From Cryptosporangium minutisporangium (GTDB taxonomy: Bacteria > Actinomycetota > Actinomycetes > Mycobacteriales > Cryptosporangiaceae), in NCBI RefSeq assembly GCF_039536245.1, contig NZ_BAAAYN010000044.1, forward strand, positions 320,230 through 384,229: DNA of 64,000 nt, given 5' to 3'. Made by a program: the position numbers and the translations under genes. The notes below the pieces were generated by a model that saw only the letters and a list, made by a program, of their open reading frames with translations, did not search any database and was not told where the DNA came from. This document shows, one piece after another, positions 50,151 through 59,791 of this stretch (positions within the stretch are counted from its first letter, which is position 1; each line of letters starts with the position of its first letter).

Positions 50151-50732
50151 CTGAGTACCCGGGATCGGATCCTCGACGCTGCGGCAACGGTCATGCGTGA
50201 GCGCGGCCTGGCCCACGCCACCACCAAAGAGATCGCGAAGGAAGCCGGCTTCTCCGAAGCCACGCTGTACAAGCACTTCACGGACAAGACCGAGCTGTTC
50301 GTTCGGGTCCTCGCCGAGCGCCTACCGGCGTTCGTCCCGATGCTCGCCAACCTCGCCGAGGGGCAGGGCACTGTCCTGGACAACCTGCGCCTCGTCGCGG
50401 CCGCTGCGATTCGCTTCTACGCGGACAGCTTTCCGATCTCCGCCTCGATCTTCGCCGAGCCCAAGGTGCTCGACGCCCACCGCGCCGCGCTGCGCCGTAC
50501 CGGTTCCGGGCCGCACCGGGCCAACGACGGCGTCGTCGCGTATCTCACCGCCGAGCAGGGCCTCGGACGGGTCCGCGCCGACGCCGATCCGGCGTCGCTC
50601 GCCGCGCTCCTGCTCGGGGCGTGCTTCCAGCACGCGTTCCTGTACCAGTTCACCGACCGGTCCCTCGACGTGGACGCCGAAGACGCAGCGGAACGCCTGG
50701 TCGCCGCCCTCGCCCCGGCGGTCGTGCCATAG
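50151..50732 (+). CDS. TetR-family regulator, apparent CTG start
   Basis: 193 aa if translation begins at CTG 50151. The first helix of the DNA-binding domain (STRDRILDAAATVMRERGLA) begins right there, AAGGGAG lies 6 bases upstream, and there is no ATG, GTG or TTG in frame before the upstream stop. The ATG at 50193 would remove most of helix 1. The recognition helix is FSEATLYKHFTDKTELFVRV; the ligand domain follows (AAAIRFYADSFPISASIFAE). Divergent from the NmrA-like gene, which it probably represses through the palindrome at 50092. Confidence 0.82.
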   Translation: MSTRDRILDAAATVMRERGLAHATTKEIAKEAGFSEATLYKHFTDKTELFVRVLAERLPAFVPMLANLAEGQGTVLDNLRLVAAAAIRFYADSFPISASIFAEPKVLDAHRAALRRTGSGPHRANDGVVAYLTAEQGLGRVRADADPASLAALLLGACFQHAFLYQFTDRSLDVDAEDAAERLVAALAPAVVP

Positions 50733-50887
50733 ACCACGCGGTCTCGCCCAATTGCTGCCCGGCGCTCTGACCGGCGGAAACGGTTCGATCCCGGAGCGTA
50801 GGACGGGCGGTCGTGACGGGGTTCCGTCGAACGCTCGGTAGGCTGAATCGCTGGAACACAGCATCCCGCCACCTCGTTGGAGTATCC

Positions 50888-51148
50888 GTGCCCGCGTCGA
50901 CCCGCGTCGTCGTCGATGTCATGCTCAAGCCCGAGATCCTCGACCCGCAGGGTCAGGCGATCGCCAACGCCCTACCCACCTTGGGATTCTCTTCGATCGC
51001 CAGCGTCCGTCAGGGCAAGCGGTTCGAGGTCGAACTCGCCGGTGAGGCCACCGAAGAAGCCTTGGACGAGGTGCGCCGCGCAGCCGCGACGCTGCTCGCG
51101 AACCCGGTGATCGAGGACTACGAGGTCCGTGTCGAGGTCGCTAAATGA
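50888..51148 (+). CDS. purS: Phosphoribosylformylglycinamidine synthase subunit PurS
   Basis: 86 aa from GTG 50888, after TTGGAG. The small dimeric ferredoxin-like subunit: [37 protein letters not shown] and [15 protein letters not shown]. It bridges PurQ and PurL and helps channel ammonia. Its stop overlaps the start of purQ by four bases. First gene of purSQL. Confidence 0.95.
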   Translation: MPASTRVVVDVMLKPEILDPQGQAIANALPTLGFSSIASVRQGKRFEVELAGEATEEALDEVRRAAATLLANPVIEDYEVRVEVAK

Positions 51149-51822
51149 GCCCTCGTATCGGAGTCATCACCTTCCCCGGTTCGCTCGACGACCGCGACGC
51201 GCTGCGCGCGGTCAAGCTGGCCGGCGGTGAGCCGGTCGCGCTCTGGCACGCGGACGCCGACCTACGCGGCGTCGACGCGGTGATCCTGCCCGGCGGCTTC
51301 TCGTACGGCGACTACCTGCGCGCCGGCGCCATCGCCCGGTTCGCACCGGCGATGAACTCGTTGGTCGACGCCGCACGCGGCGGGCTTCCCGTGCTCGGCA
51401 TCTGTAACGGCTTCCAGGTGCTCTGCGAGTCGCACCTGCTGCCCGGCGCGCTCCGCCGCAACCATCACCTGCACTTCCGCAACCGCGACCAGAAGCTCCG
51501 GATGGAGTCCACGTCCACTCGCTGGACGCAGGACTACCAGCCGGGCGAGGAGATCCTCATCCCGCTGAAGAGCGGCGAGGGCGCCTACCTGGCGGACGAG
51601 AAGACGCTCGACGCGCTGGAGGCCGAGGGCCGGGTGATCGCCCGCTACGTCGGCAATCCGAACGGCTCGGCGCGCGACATCGCCGGCATCAGCAACGAGG
51701 CCGGGAACGTCGTCGGTCTGATGCCGCACCCGGAGCACGCGACCGAGGCGCTGACCGGTCCCTCCACCGACGGGCTCGGGTTCTTCACCTCCGTGATCAA
51801 GGCGCTGGTGCCTGCCGCATGA
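51145..51822 (+). CDS. purQ: Phosphoribosylformylglycinamidine synthase, glutaminase subunit
   Basis: 225 aa class I glutamine amidotransferase. The nucleophile elbow is [10 protein letters not shown] with the Cys near residue 87, and the His/Glu pair is in MPHPEHATE near 196. [16 protein letters not shown] forms the oxyanion side. It releases ammonia from glutamine for PurL. ATGA overlaps join it to purS before and purL after, so the three subunits should be made in fixed ratio. Confidence 0.97.
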   Translation: MSPRIGVITFPGSLDDRDALRAVKLAGGEPVALWHADADLRGVDAVILPGGFSYGDYLRAGAIARFAPAMNSLVDAARGGLPVLGICNGFQVLCESHLLPGALRRNHHLHFRNRDQKLRMESTSTRWTQDYQPGEEILIPLKSGEGAYLADEKTLDALEAEGRVIARYVGNPNGSARDIAGISNEAGNVVGLMPHPEHATEALTGPSTDGLGFFTSVIKALVPAA

Positions 51823-54083
51823 GCGAGATCAGCACCGACACGGTCAGCAACGCACAGCAGACCCCCGACGACGAGCAGCCTTACTTGGAGCTCGGCCTCA
51901 AGGACGACGAGTACGCCCGGATCCGCGAGGTTCTCGGTCGTCGACCCACGCAGACCGAGCTCGCGATGTACTCGATCATGTGGAGCGAGCACTGCTCCTA
52001 CAAGTCGAGCAAGGTGCACCTCCGCCAGTTCGGCGAGAAGGCGCCCCAGACCGACGCCCTGCTCGTCGGCATGGGTGAGAACGCCGGTGTGGTCGACGTG
52101 GGCGGCGGCTTGGCCGTCACGTTCAAGGTCGAGAGCCACAACCACCCGAGCTTCGTCGAGCCGTACCAGGGCGCGGCGACCGGCGTCGGCGGCATCGTCC
52201 GCGACATCCTGACGATGGGCGCGCGCCCGATCGCGGTGATGGACCCGCTCCGCTTCGGTGCGCCCGACCACCCCGATACCGCCCGGGTGCTGCCCGGCAT
52301 CGTCGCGGGCGTCGGTGGCTACGGCAACTGCCTGGGGCTGCCGAACATCGGCGGCGAGGTCGTGTTCGACCCGTGTTACCAGGGCAACCCGCTGGTCAAC
52401 GCGCTCTGCGTCGGCGTGATGCCGCACGACCGGATCCAGCTCTCGGCCGCGCGCGGCGTGGGCAACGTGGTGGTGCTGCTCGGCGCCAAGACCGGGCGGG
52501 ACGGCATCGGCGGTGTGTCGGTGCTGGCGAGCGCCACGTTCGAGGAGGGTGCCGAGACCCGGCGTCCGTCCGTGCAGGTCGGCGATCCGTTCGCGGAGAA
52601 GCTACTGATCGAGTCGTGCCTGGAGATGTTCGACCGCAAGCTGGTCGTCGGCATCCAGGACCTGGGCGGCGCGGGCCTGACCTGCGCCACCACCGAGACC
52701 GCCGCGGCCGGCAAGTCCGGCATGCGGGTCTGGCTCGAGCGGGTTCCGCTGCGCGAGCCGTCGATGGAGCCACACGAGATCCTCGCCAGCGAGTCGCAGG
52801 AGCGGATGCTGGCGATCGTCGAGCCGTCGAAGCTCGACGAGGTGCTGGCGCTCGCCGCGAAGTGGGGGGTGCTGGCCACCGCCATCGGTGAGGTCACCGA
52901 GGGCGATCGTCTCGTCATCACCTGGAACGACGAGGTGGTGGTCGACGTCCCGCCGCGCAGCCTCTCCGACGAGGGCCCGGTCTACGACCGGCCGATCGAG
53001 CGTCCCAGCGACTTCGACCTGGTCCGGGCCGACCGGGCCGAGACCCTTCCGCGCCCGAAGACCGGTGACGAGCTGCGCGAGACGCTGCTCGAGCTGGTCG
53101 CCAGTCCGAACCTGGCCGACAAGACCTGGGTCACCGAGCAGTACGACCGGTACGTCCAGGGCAACACCGTGCTGGCCCAGCCCGAGGACGCCGGTGTGAT
53201 CCGGCTCGACGAGGAGACCGGGCGCGGGATCGCGCTGGCCACCGACGGCAACGGCCGGTACGCCAAGCTCGACCCGTACGCCGGGGCGCAGCTCGCGCTG
53301 GCCGAGGCGTACCGGAACGTCGCGACGACGGGTGCGGCGCCGCTCGCGGTGACCAACTGCCTCAACTTCGGCAGCCCGGAAGATCCGCACGTGATGTGGC
53401 AGTTCCAGCAGGCCGTGACCGGCCTCGCGGACGGTTGCCAGCAGCTGGGTACGCCGGTGACCGGCGGCAACGTGAGCTTCTACAACCAGACCGGGGCGAT
53501 CGCGATCCACCCGACCCCGGTCATCGGTGTGCTGGGCGTGTTCGACGACGTCGCCCGCCGGACGCCGATCGGTTTCCAGGACGACGGGGAGTCGCTGCTC
53601 CTGCTCGGCTCGACCGAGGAGGAGCTGTCCGGCTCGGAGTGGGCGTGGGCGATCCACGGCCACCTGGGCGGTGTCCCGCCGAAGGTCGACTTGGCGCGGG
53701 AGAAGCTGCTCGCCGACATCCTGATCGCGGGTTCGCGCGACGGCATGCTGTCGGCGGCGCACGACCTGTCCGACGGCGGGCTGGCGCAGGCGCTCACCGA
53801 GGCGACGCTGCGGTACGGCGTCGGTGCGCGGATAGTCCTGCCGGAGGGCGCCGACCCGTTCGTCTGGCTCTTCTCGGAGTCCGCGGGGCGGGTGCTGGTG
53901 TCGGTGCCGCGCACGGAGGAGCTCCGGTTCACGGACATGTGCACGATGCGGAACCTGCCGTGGACGCGCATCGGCGTCGTCGACAAGGTCGGTGGGGCCC
54001 TCGAGGTGCAGGGCCAGTTCACGATCCCGCTCGACGAGCTCCGTGAGGCCTGGACGGGAACGCTCCCGAAGCTCTTCGGTTAG
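51819..54083 (+). CDS. purL: Phosphoribosylformylglycinamidine synthase, synthetase subunit
   Basis: 754 aa, the small PurL type that needs PurS and PurQ. It makes FGAM from FGAR, ATP and ammonia, the fourth step of purine synthesis. Features are [36 protein letters not shown], the ATP loop [15 protein letters not shown] and, in the second half, [14 protein letters not shown] and [15 protein letters not shown]. The start overlaps purQ by four bases. A hairpin terminator follows at 54097. Confidence 0.98.
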   Translation: MSEISTDTVSNAQQTPDDEQPYLELGLKDDEYARIREVLGRRPTQTELAMYSIMWSEHCSYKSSKVHLRQFGEKAPQTDALLVGMGENAGVVDVGGGLAVTFKVESHNHPSFVEPYQGAATGVGGIVRDILTMGARPIAVMDPLRFGAPDHPDTARVLPGIVAGVGGYGNCLGLPNIGGEVVFDPCYQGNPLVNALCVGVMPHDRIQLSAARGVGNVVVLLGAKTGRDGIGGVSVLASATFEEGAETRRPSVQVGDPFAEKLLIESCLEMFDRKLVVGIQDLGGAGLTCATTETAAAGKSGMRVWLERVPLREPSMEPHEILASESQERMLAIVEPSKLDEVLALAAKWGVLATAIGEVTEGDRLVITWNDEVVVDVPPRSLSDEGPVYDRPIERPSDFDLVRADRAETLPRPKTGDELRETLLELVASPNLADKTWVTEQYDRYVQGNTVLAQPEDAGVIRLDEETGRGIALATDGNGRYAKLDPYAGAQLALAEAYRNVATTGAAPLAVTNCLNFGSPEDPHVMWQFQQAVTGLADGCQQLGTPVTGGNVSFYNQTGAIAIHPTPVIGVLGVFDDVARRTPIGFQDDGESLLLLGSTEEELSGSEWAWAIHGHLGGVPPKVDLAREKLLADILIAGSRDGMLSAAHDLSDGGLAQALTEATLRYGVGARIVLPEGADPFVWLFSESAGRVLVSVPRTEELRFTDMCTMRNLPWTRIGVVDKVGGALEVQGQFTIPLDELREAWTGTLPKLFG

Positions 54084-54096
54084 TCGTTCGGTACGC

Positions 54097-54130
54097 GAAC
54101 CGGCCGCGCGCGAGCGCCCGCGGCCGGTTC
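54097..54130 (+). terminator. Terminator of purSQL
   Basis: GAACCGGCCGCG/CGCGGCCGGTTC, a perfect 12-bp stem with a 10-base loop, 14 bases after the purL stop. The rest of the gap to 54245 holds nothing clear. Confidence 0.8.
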
Positions 54131-54244
54131 TGCGTTGCTGGGCCGTCGTACGTGCCCACCCGAATCGTGCTGTGGCGGGCGAGGAGGCATCGGCGGCGCT
54201 CGGGGAGCTGAGCGCCGCCGGCCGGGTGCGGGCTGAGCGGATGC

Positions 54245-56701
54245 TCAGCGCTGGCCGGCGGGAGGCCAGTACTGCTGTGCCGACCACTCCGGCTCGCCCT
54301 GCTCCGGAGCGGGCGGTGCCTGGCCCGGCTGCGGCTGCGGCGGTGCGGCTTGCGGGTAGTTCCCGTACGCGCCGGGCGGGGCCGGCGGACCGCTGTGCGG
54401 CGGCGTCGCGGACGGATAGGCCTGCGGCGGGTACGCCGGGTAGCCAGCGGCCGGCGCGGGCGTCTGCGGCCACTGCGGGGCACCGGGAGCGGCATGGTTC
54501 GCCGGAGGGCCGGACGGCCAGCCCTGAGCGTCGGCCTGCCACGGCGGGGCCGACTGGGGGTAACCGGCAGCCGGGGGCGCCGAGGCCGGTGGCGACGCCG
54601 GGGGGTAGCCGCCGTACGGAACGGGCGGCAAGGGCGGCGCGGACGCCGGGTAGTTCGCGGCGGGCGGCGCGGACGAGGGGTAGTTCATCGCCGGTGGCGC
54701 GGAGGCCGGGTAACCGGCTGCGGGCGGCCCGGGCGCGGGGTAACCCGCAGCGGGCGGTGCCGAGGCCGGGTACATGGCGGTCGGCGACGCAGACGTCGGG
54801 AAGGACGGCGGCGCGGTCCACTGAGCCGTCGGCTGCATGACCGACGGTTGCGGAGGCGGTACCGGGCTGTGCGCGGCCGGATAACCCCCCGCCGCATAGC
54901 CCCCCGCCGCGTGCGAGGCCATGGGCGACGCCGGTGGTGCCGACATCGGCATCGGCGGTGCCGACATCGGCTGCGACGCCATGGGAGGCGCGGACATCGG
55001 CTGCGACGCCATGGGAGGCGCGGACATCGGGGTTGGCTGCGGGGAGGCGGCAGGCGGCGTGTCCCAGCCCACCAGCGGCGCGTCCGCGAGCGGTGGGTTG
55101 CCGTAAGCCGGACGGCCCGGCGTCCCCCATGACTGTTCGAAGCCCGGGGTGGGGGCCGGCGGGCCGGAAGGCACCCCGGGCGCCTCGGCCGGAAGGGCCG
55201 AGGCGTACTGGTCGCTGAGCGGTCCGGCGGCACGCGTGTGCGGCGCCGCAGCCCAGCCCGCATCGCCGACCGCAGGCCAGGCCGTGGTGGGGTCGCTGGG
55301 CGCGACCGGCCTCTCCGACACCTGTGCGGGGACGCCGGACGCTGGTGCGTCGTCGGCGGACCCGGGGTCGACGGTCGGCCACTCCGCGGTGCGCTCGCCG
55401 GAGGACGAGCTCTGACCGGAGCCGCCGGACCAACCGCTCGGCCCGCCCGACACCTGGATCGGCTCGGTCGAACGGTTCACGTTCGCCTGAGCATCGTTCG
55501 CCGGTGACCAGCCGCCGGGCTGCCAGCTTCCGGTCGGCGCCGGAGCGCCCCAGACCGCGGTGGCGTCGGCACCCGCGGCCGCGCCCACCCGCTCGGGCTG
55601 GCCGAACGGCGGCTGATTGGCGACCGTGGTCTCGGACAGCACGCTATTGGGAACCCGCATCGGCATCGTCGGCATGATCGACTCGGCCCCGACGAGGTCG
55701 GGCAGGTCCCGGCCGCCTCCACCGGGACCGCCGGAGTCCGTGTCCTTGCGCTTGTACAGCCACCAGCCGAGTGCGCCGAGACCGCCGAGCGCCAGCACGA
55801 TGCCGATCACGACCAGCACGGTGTCCCATGGGAAACCGCCATCGTCGGACTTCAGCGCCTGCGGGGCCGGACTGGCGGACGCGGCCGGGCTGGTCGGTGC
55901 CGCGGAGGGGGTCGGGCTCGCGCTGGCCACGGCTGGGTCGAGCGCGAGCTGCACGTTGGTGATCGTCCCGTTCTGCGGGGTCACGGTGGTGCGGCTGAAC
56001 TTGTAGCCGGCCATCGTCGCTTCGATCGTGATCTGCCCGCCGGCCAGCGGTTGACTCGTGCAGTTGAACGCGCCGGCCGCGTCGGTGGTCGAGGGGCAGG
56101 TCGCGCCGTTGACGTCGCGCGCGACGACGCTGACGCCAGTGATCGGCTGACCGGTGCTGCCGTTGACGATCGTCCCGCTGACCACGGTGACGGGGGGAGG
56201 CGCGGCGGTGAGGGTCAGCGTGAACTGGCTGCTGTCGTTCGCGCCGTTCGGGTCGTCGCCGCCGGCGTCGATGGCGATCTGGCCGGCGGCCGGCGGCAAC
56301 TGCTCGGACGGATCGATCGACCCGGCCGGCGGCGGGCTGATGACCAGGGTGAACACCGCGGTCTTGCCGACCTCGAGCTCGTTGACCGGGCAGGCCAGCA
56401 CGGTCGGGCCGCTCACCTGGTTACAGGCGGGGGAGCTGCTGGCCAGGATGACGCCGCGGTCGCCGTACGGGATGACTACGTTGGCGTTGAAGGCATCGGC
56501 CTTGCTCGGGCCGTCGTTGGTCACCGCGAACACGAGCGTGGCGGGTTGACCGCCGGACTGCGTCGTCAGGTTTCCCTGCCGGACCTCCAGGCGGAGGTCG
56601 GCGGGCTCGCCCGCGGTCACCGGGGTGGAGGGGAGGGAAACGAGGCTTGCTGCCGCCAGGGCTGCTAACAGCGTCGCGCCGAGCCGCCTTGCGTACCGCA
56701 C
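54245..56701 (-). CDS. Surface protein with CARDB/DUF11-like and CNA-like domains and Pro-rich tail
   Basis: 818 aa from GTG 56701, with GGGAG 6 bases upstream (GTG 56704 adjoins; the frame is open to 56845). Signal peptide to about residue 30. Residues 32-150 are a DUF11/CARDB-like beta domain (LVFAVTNDGPSKADAFNANV). Residues 155-245 are a carboxypeptidase-regulatory-like domain (VVSGTIVNGSTGQPITGVSV). A Thr/Pro/Ser spacer and a membrane helix at about 290-312 (WDTVLVVIGIVLALGGLGAL) follow. The last 480 residues are low complexity, rich in Pro, Ala, Gly, Ser, Tyr, with units such as GYPASAPPA and MSAPPMASQP, and should be cytoplasmic. Function unknown. Confidence 0.82.
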   Translation of the reverse strand: MRYARRLGATLLAALAAASLVSLPSTPVTAGEPADLRLEVRQGNLTTQSGGQPATLVFAVTNDGPSKADAFNANVVIPYGDRGVILASSSPACNQVSGPTVLACPVNELEVGKTAVFTLVISPPPAGSIDPSEQLPPAAGQIAIDAGGDDPNGANDSSQFTLTLTAAPPPVTVVSGTIVNGSTGQPITGVSVVARDVNGATCPSTTDAAGAFNCTSQPLAGGQITIEATMAGYKFSRTTVTPQNGTITNVQLALDPAVASASPTPSAAPTSPAASASPAPQALKSDDGGFPWDTVLVVIGIVLALGGLGALGWWLYKRKDTDSGGPGGGGRDLPDLVGAESIMPTMPMRVPNSVLSETTVANQPPFGQPERVGAAAGADATAVWGAPAPTGSWQPGGWSPANDAQANVNRSTEPIQVSGGPSGWSGGSGQSSSSGERTAEWPTVDPGSADDAPASGVPAQVSERPVAPSDPTTAWPAVGDAGWAAAPHTRAAGPLSDQYASALPAEAPGVPSGPPAPTPGFEQSWGTPGRPAYGNPPLADAPLVGWDTPPAASPQPTPMSAPPMASQPMSAPPMASQPMSAPPMPMSAPPASPMASHAAGGYAAGGYPAAHSPVPPPQPSVMQPTAQWTAPPSFPTSASPTAMYPASAPPAAGYPAPGPPAAGYPASAPPAMNYPSSAPPAANYPASAPPLPPVPYGGYPPASPPASAPPAAGYPQSAPPWQADAQGWPSGPPANHAAPGAPQWPQTPAPAAGYPAYPPQAYPSATPPHSGPPAPPGAYGNYPQAAPPQPQPGQAPPAPEQGEPEWSAQQYWPPAGQR

Positions 56702-56978
56702 CACTGTCTCCCGCGTCTCCCGGGTCGCGCTCGGTGGCGCTCCGACCGTTCTGCCCGACACCGCGCCCCATTCGGTGATCCGACGGACCACTATGCCTTG
56801 CCGACGAGGGCGATACCTAACGTCTCGCCGGTTTGCCCGAGTCACCTGCGGAACCTCCGTCCGCTCGGACCGGCCTGCCTCGGCCGTCCGGGCCGTCAGC
56901 CGGTACCGATGGTTGCACGCCGCGGCGACCTGCTGCGGAGAGCGAGGGTGGATCTGTGGATAGCGTTACGGTTCCGCT

Positions 56979-57335
56979 GTGGCGAAGGTGATCGAGGATC
57001 CGGACGCCGTGGCAGCCGCCGCCGCGTCCCTGGACGCGAACCAGCCGGTGGCGCCGACGGTGCTCCGCAACGCGGTACGGCATCTGCTCGGGGTGCTGGC
57101 GCGGCGCGCTCCCGGGCGCTCGGTGGAGGTGCGGGTGCCACCGTACGGGGCGGTGCAGTGCGGTGAAGGGCCGCGGCACACCCGGGGGACACCGCCGAAC
57201 GTCGTCGAGACCGACCCGCAGACGTGGGTGGCGTTGGCCACCGGGCGGACGAGTTGGGACGAGGCGATGGCGGCGGGCAAGGTGTCGGCCAGCGGCTCGC
57301 GCGCCGACCTCAGCACGTGGCTGCCCCTGACGTGA
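56979..57335 (+). CDS. Sterol-carrier-family protein
   Basis: 118 aa from GTG 56979. The sequence ([93 protein letters not shown]) matches the small SCP2-like proteins found near purF in many actinobacteria. The fold binds hydrophobic ligands, but the role is unproven. It stands between the divergent surface-protein gene and the cysteine-dioxygenase-like gene. Confidence 0.88.
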   Translation: MAKVIEDPDAVAAAAASLDANQPVAPTVLRNAVRHLLGVLARRAPGRSVEVRVPPYGAVQCGEGPRHTRGTPPNVVETDPQTWVALATGRTSWDEAMAAGKVSASGSRADLSTWLPLT

Positions 57336-57372
57336 CCCTGCCTGCGGGCCACCTCGAGCGTGGCCACGCGGA

Positions 57373-57837
57373 TCAGACGACGGCGGCCGGTACCACCGGG
57401 ACGGACGTCGCGGTCGTCACGATGCGCGGCGCCGCGCCCCGCGGCGGCGACGCCAGGTATACGGCCACCGCGCCGTCGCCCTCCACCGTGAGCCGGTGGG
57501 TGTCGCCCGGTCGGGTGCTGACCATCTCGCCGGCGGTGACCACCCGCTCGTCCAGACCCTCCCGGGACGCCCGGGTCTCCCGCAGGGCGCCCGACACGAC
57601 GGCCACCGTGCCGAAACCGTGTTCGTGGGCGTGCAGGTCACTCGCGGCGTCCGGGCCGAGCCTCACCAGCCAGGCGTCGTAGAGGAAGTTGCCGCGCAGC
57701 TCCACCGCACCGCCGACAGGTACCTCGTCGACGACTGTGGGATCAGTAACAGTGAGCAACAGCTCGGCCCGCTCGCGCAGGGCGGTGGGGGTCAGCGAGG
57801 AAGGTGCGAGCAGGTAGGGCTCGGGGAAGTCCAGCAC
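57373..57837 (-). CDS. Cysteine dioxygenase-like cupin
   Basis: 154 aa from GTG 57837. The first cupin motif is ASDLHAHEHGFGTVAVVSGA and the second is TRPGDTHRLTVEG, which together give the three His iron ligands of thiol dioxygenases. FLYDAWLVRLGPDA precedes them. The enzyme would oxidise cysteine or another thiol to the sulfinate. The upstream sequence in the same frame stays protein-like for about 20 codons (AGWHFTGDELV) but offers no start codon, so the N-terminus may be longer or recently altered. Family length is usually nearer 170-190 aa. Confidence 0.78.
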   Translation of the reverse strand: MLDFPEPYLLAPSSLTPTALRERAELLLTVTDPTVVDEVPVGGAVELRGNFLYDAWLVRLGPDAASDLHAHEHGFGTVAVVSGALRETRASREGLDERVVTAGEMVSTRPGDTHRLTVEGDGAVAVYLASPPRGAAPRIVTTATSVPVVPAAVV

Positions 57838-58178
57838 GACGAGTTCGTCTCCGGTGAAATGCCAGCCAGCTGGCGGAATGCTCGTGGCGTCCGGAACGGA
57901 CTGCGCGCGAGCCGGGCGACCGTCAGCGACAACACTCGTCGTACACGTGGCCGCGCCGACTCAGCCCCGAGCGGCCGGCGGTCGCCGGCAGCGGGACGAG
58001 GTTCGAGGTCGCGGTCACGACGCACAGTGAATCACATCGTGGCTCCGGGCACACACCGTCGAGTGCGCGATCACACCGCGGAAATGAGCGGGCGACAGTA
58101 TGCAGCATTCCGATCTTCTCGGCGGGCCACGCGTCTCGCCGGGAGTCAACCGTCCCGCGGGTCAACTAGAATGGCCGC
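57838..58178. other. Divergent intergenic region before purF
   Basis: 341 bp. Contains the purF promoter region; TAGAAT at about 58168 lies too near the start to be a normal -10 box. I see no riboswitch-like core (no conserved guanine or PRPP aptamer motifs) and no strong hairpin. Confidence 0.4.
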
Positions 58179-59705
58179 GTGCTCCGTGGTGACGGCAAGC
58201 TGACGCACGAACTCGACCCCTCTGATACCGGCCCCCAGGACGCCTGTGGGGTCTTCGGTGTGTGGGCGCCCGGAGAGGACGTCGCCAAGCTGACGTACTA
58301 CGGGCTCTACGCGCTGCAGCACCGCGGCCAGGAGGCCGCCGGTATCGCGGTGAGCGCCGGTACCGGCGTCGTCGTCTACAAGGACCTGGGACTGGTGTCC
58401 CAAGTCTTCGACGAGACGACGCTGGCCAGCCTCCAGGGCCACCTCGCGATCGGCCACGCCCGGTACTCGACGACTGGCGGCTCGACCTGGGAGAACGCCC
58501 AGCCGACGCTGCGGTCCACGTCGGCCGGCACGTCGGTTGCGCTGGCCCACAACGGCAACCTGGTGAACACCGGTGAGCTGGCCAGGGCGGTAGCCGCGAC
58601 CGGCATCGGCTCGGAGGGCCCGGTCTCGACCAACGACACGTCGCTGGTGACGTCGCTGCTCGCTTCCAACCCCGACCGGTCGCTGGAGCAGGCGGCGCTG
58701 GAGGTGCTGCCGACGCTGCGCGGCGCGTTCAGCTTCGTCTTCATGGACGAGCACACGCTCTACGCCGCTCGCGACCCGCAGGGCGTCCGGCCGCTGGTGC
58801 TGGGACGGCTGGAGCGGGGCTGGGTGGTGGCCAGCGAGACCGCCGCGCTCGACATCGTCGGCGCCAGCCTGGTCCGTGAGGTCGAGCCGGGCGAGCTGAT
58901 CGCGATCGACGAGGGCGGCCTGCGGTCCGAACGCTTCGCGATGCCGGAGCCCAAGGGCTGCATCTTCGAGTACGTCTACCTGGCCCGGCCCGACACCTCG
59001 ATCTCCGGGCGCAGCGTGCACGCCACCCGCGTCGAGATCGGCAGGCGGTTGGCGTTGCAGAGCCCGGTCGACGCCGACCTGGTGATCCCGGTACCCGAGT
59101 CGGGCACCCCGGCCGCGGTCGGGTACGCCCAGGCCAGCGGTATCCCGTACGGCCTCGGGCTGGTCAAGAACTCCTACGTCGGCCGGACGTTCATCCAGCC
59201 GTCGCAGACGATCCGTCAGCTGGGTATCCGGCTGAAGCTCAACCCGCTGCGCGACGTCATCCGCGGTAAGCGGCTGGTGGTCGTCGACGACTCGATCGTG
59301 CGGGGCAACACCCAGCGCGCGCTGGTTCGCATGTTGCGCGAGGCCGGCGCGGTCGAGGTGCACGTGCGCATCTCGTCGCCGCCGGTGAAGTGGCCGTGCT
59401 TCTACGGCATCGACTTCGCGAGCAAGGCCGAGCTGATCGCCAACGGCCTCGACACCGACGGCATCCGCGCGGCGATCGGCGCCGACTCGCTCGGTTACGT
59501 GTCGCTCGACGAGTTGGTGGCCGCCACCGAGCAGCCACGCAAGCGACTGTGCATGGCGTGCTTCGACGGCAAGTACCCCATCGCGTTGCCTGCCGACGAC
59601 ATGATCGGTAAGCACATGCTCGAGGGCATCGAGCGTGGTGTTGGTCGGGAGCCGCTGCCCCTGGTGGCTTCGCCAGGCGGAGCCGGAGCGCTCAGCCGGC
59701 CCTGA
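58179..59705 (+). CDS. purF: Amidophosphoribosyltransferase
   Basis: 508 aa from GTG 58179. It makes phosphoribosylamine from PRPP and glutamine, the first committed step of purine synthesis. A 22-residue propeptide ends before Cys23 of DACGVFGVWAPG, the N-terminal nucleophile freed by processing. Glutaminase motifs LQHRGQEAAGIAV and the PRPP loop VVVDDSIVRGNTQRALVRM near residue 366 are intact. Cys residues for a 4Fe-4S cluster are present (GCIFEYVYLA, WPCFYGIDF, RLCMACFDGKYP), so the enzyme is of the oxygen-sensitive B. subtilis type. Followed by purM after 86 bp. Confidence 0.97.
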   Translation: MLRGDGKLTHELDPSDTGPQDACGVFGVWAPGEDVAKLTYYGLYALQHRGQEAAGIAVSAGTGVVVYKDLGLVSQVFDETTLASLQGHLAIGHARYSTTGGSTWENAQPTLRSTSAGTSVALAHNGNLVNTGELARAVAATGIGSEGPVSTNDTSLVTSLLASNPDRSLEQAALEVLPTLRGAFSFVFMDEHTLYAARDPQGVRPLVLGRLERGWVVASETAALDIVGASLVREVEPGELIAIDEGGLRSERFAMPEPKGCIFEYVYLARPDTSISGRSVHATRVEIGRRLALQSPVDADLVIPVPESGTPAAVGYAQASGIPYGLGLVKNSYVGRTFIQPSQTIRQLGIRLKLNPLRDVIRGKRLVVVDDSIVRGNTQRALVRMLREAGAVEVHVRISSPPVKWPCFYGIDFASKAELIANGLDTDGIRAAIGADSLGYVSLDELVAATEQPRKRLCMACFDGKYPIALPADDMIGKHMLEGIERGVGREPLPLVASPGGAGALSRP

Positions 59706-59791
59706 AAGACCCGTCAGCGGACGGTAGTAGTCGTAAGGCCCCTCCGCGGGGTTGGAGAACTCAGCACGGGGCCGGAAAACATGGAGGCAGA

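Noticed and set aside
52602..55433. 943-codon open frame on the minus strand across purL and the surface-protein gene
   Set aside because: Antisense to purL, and out of frame with the surface protein; Arg/Ala/Gly-rich shadow.
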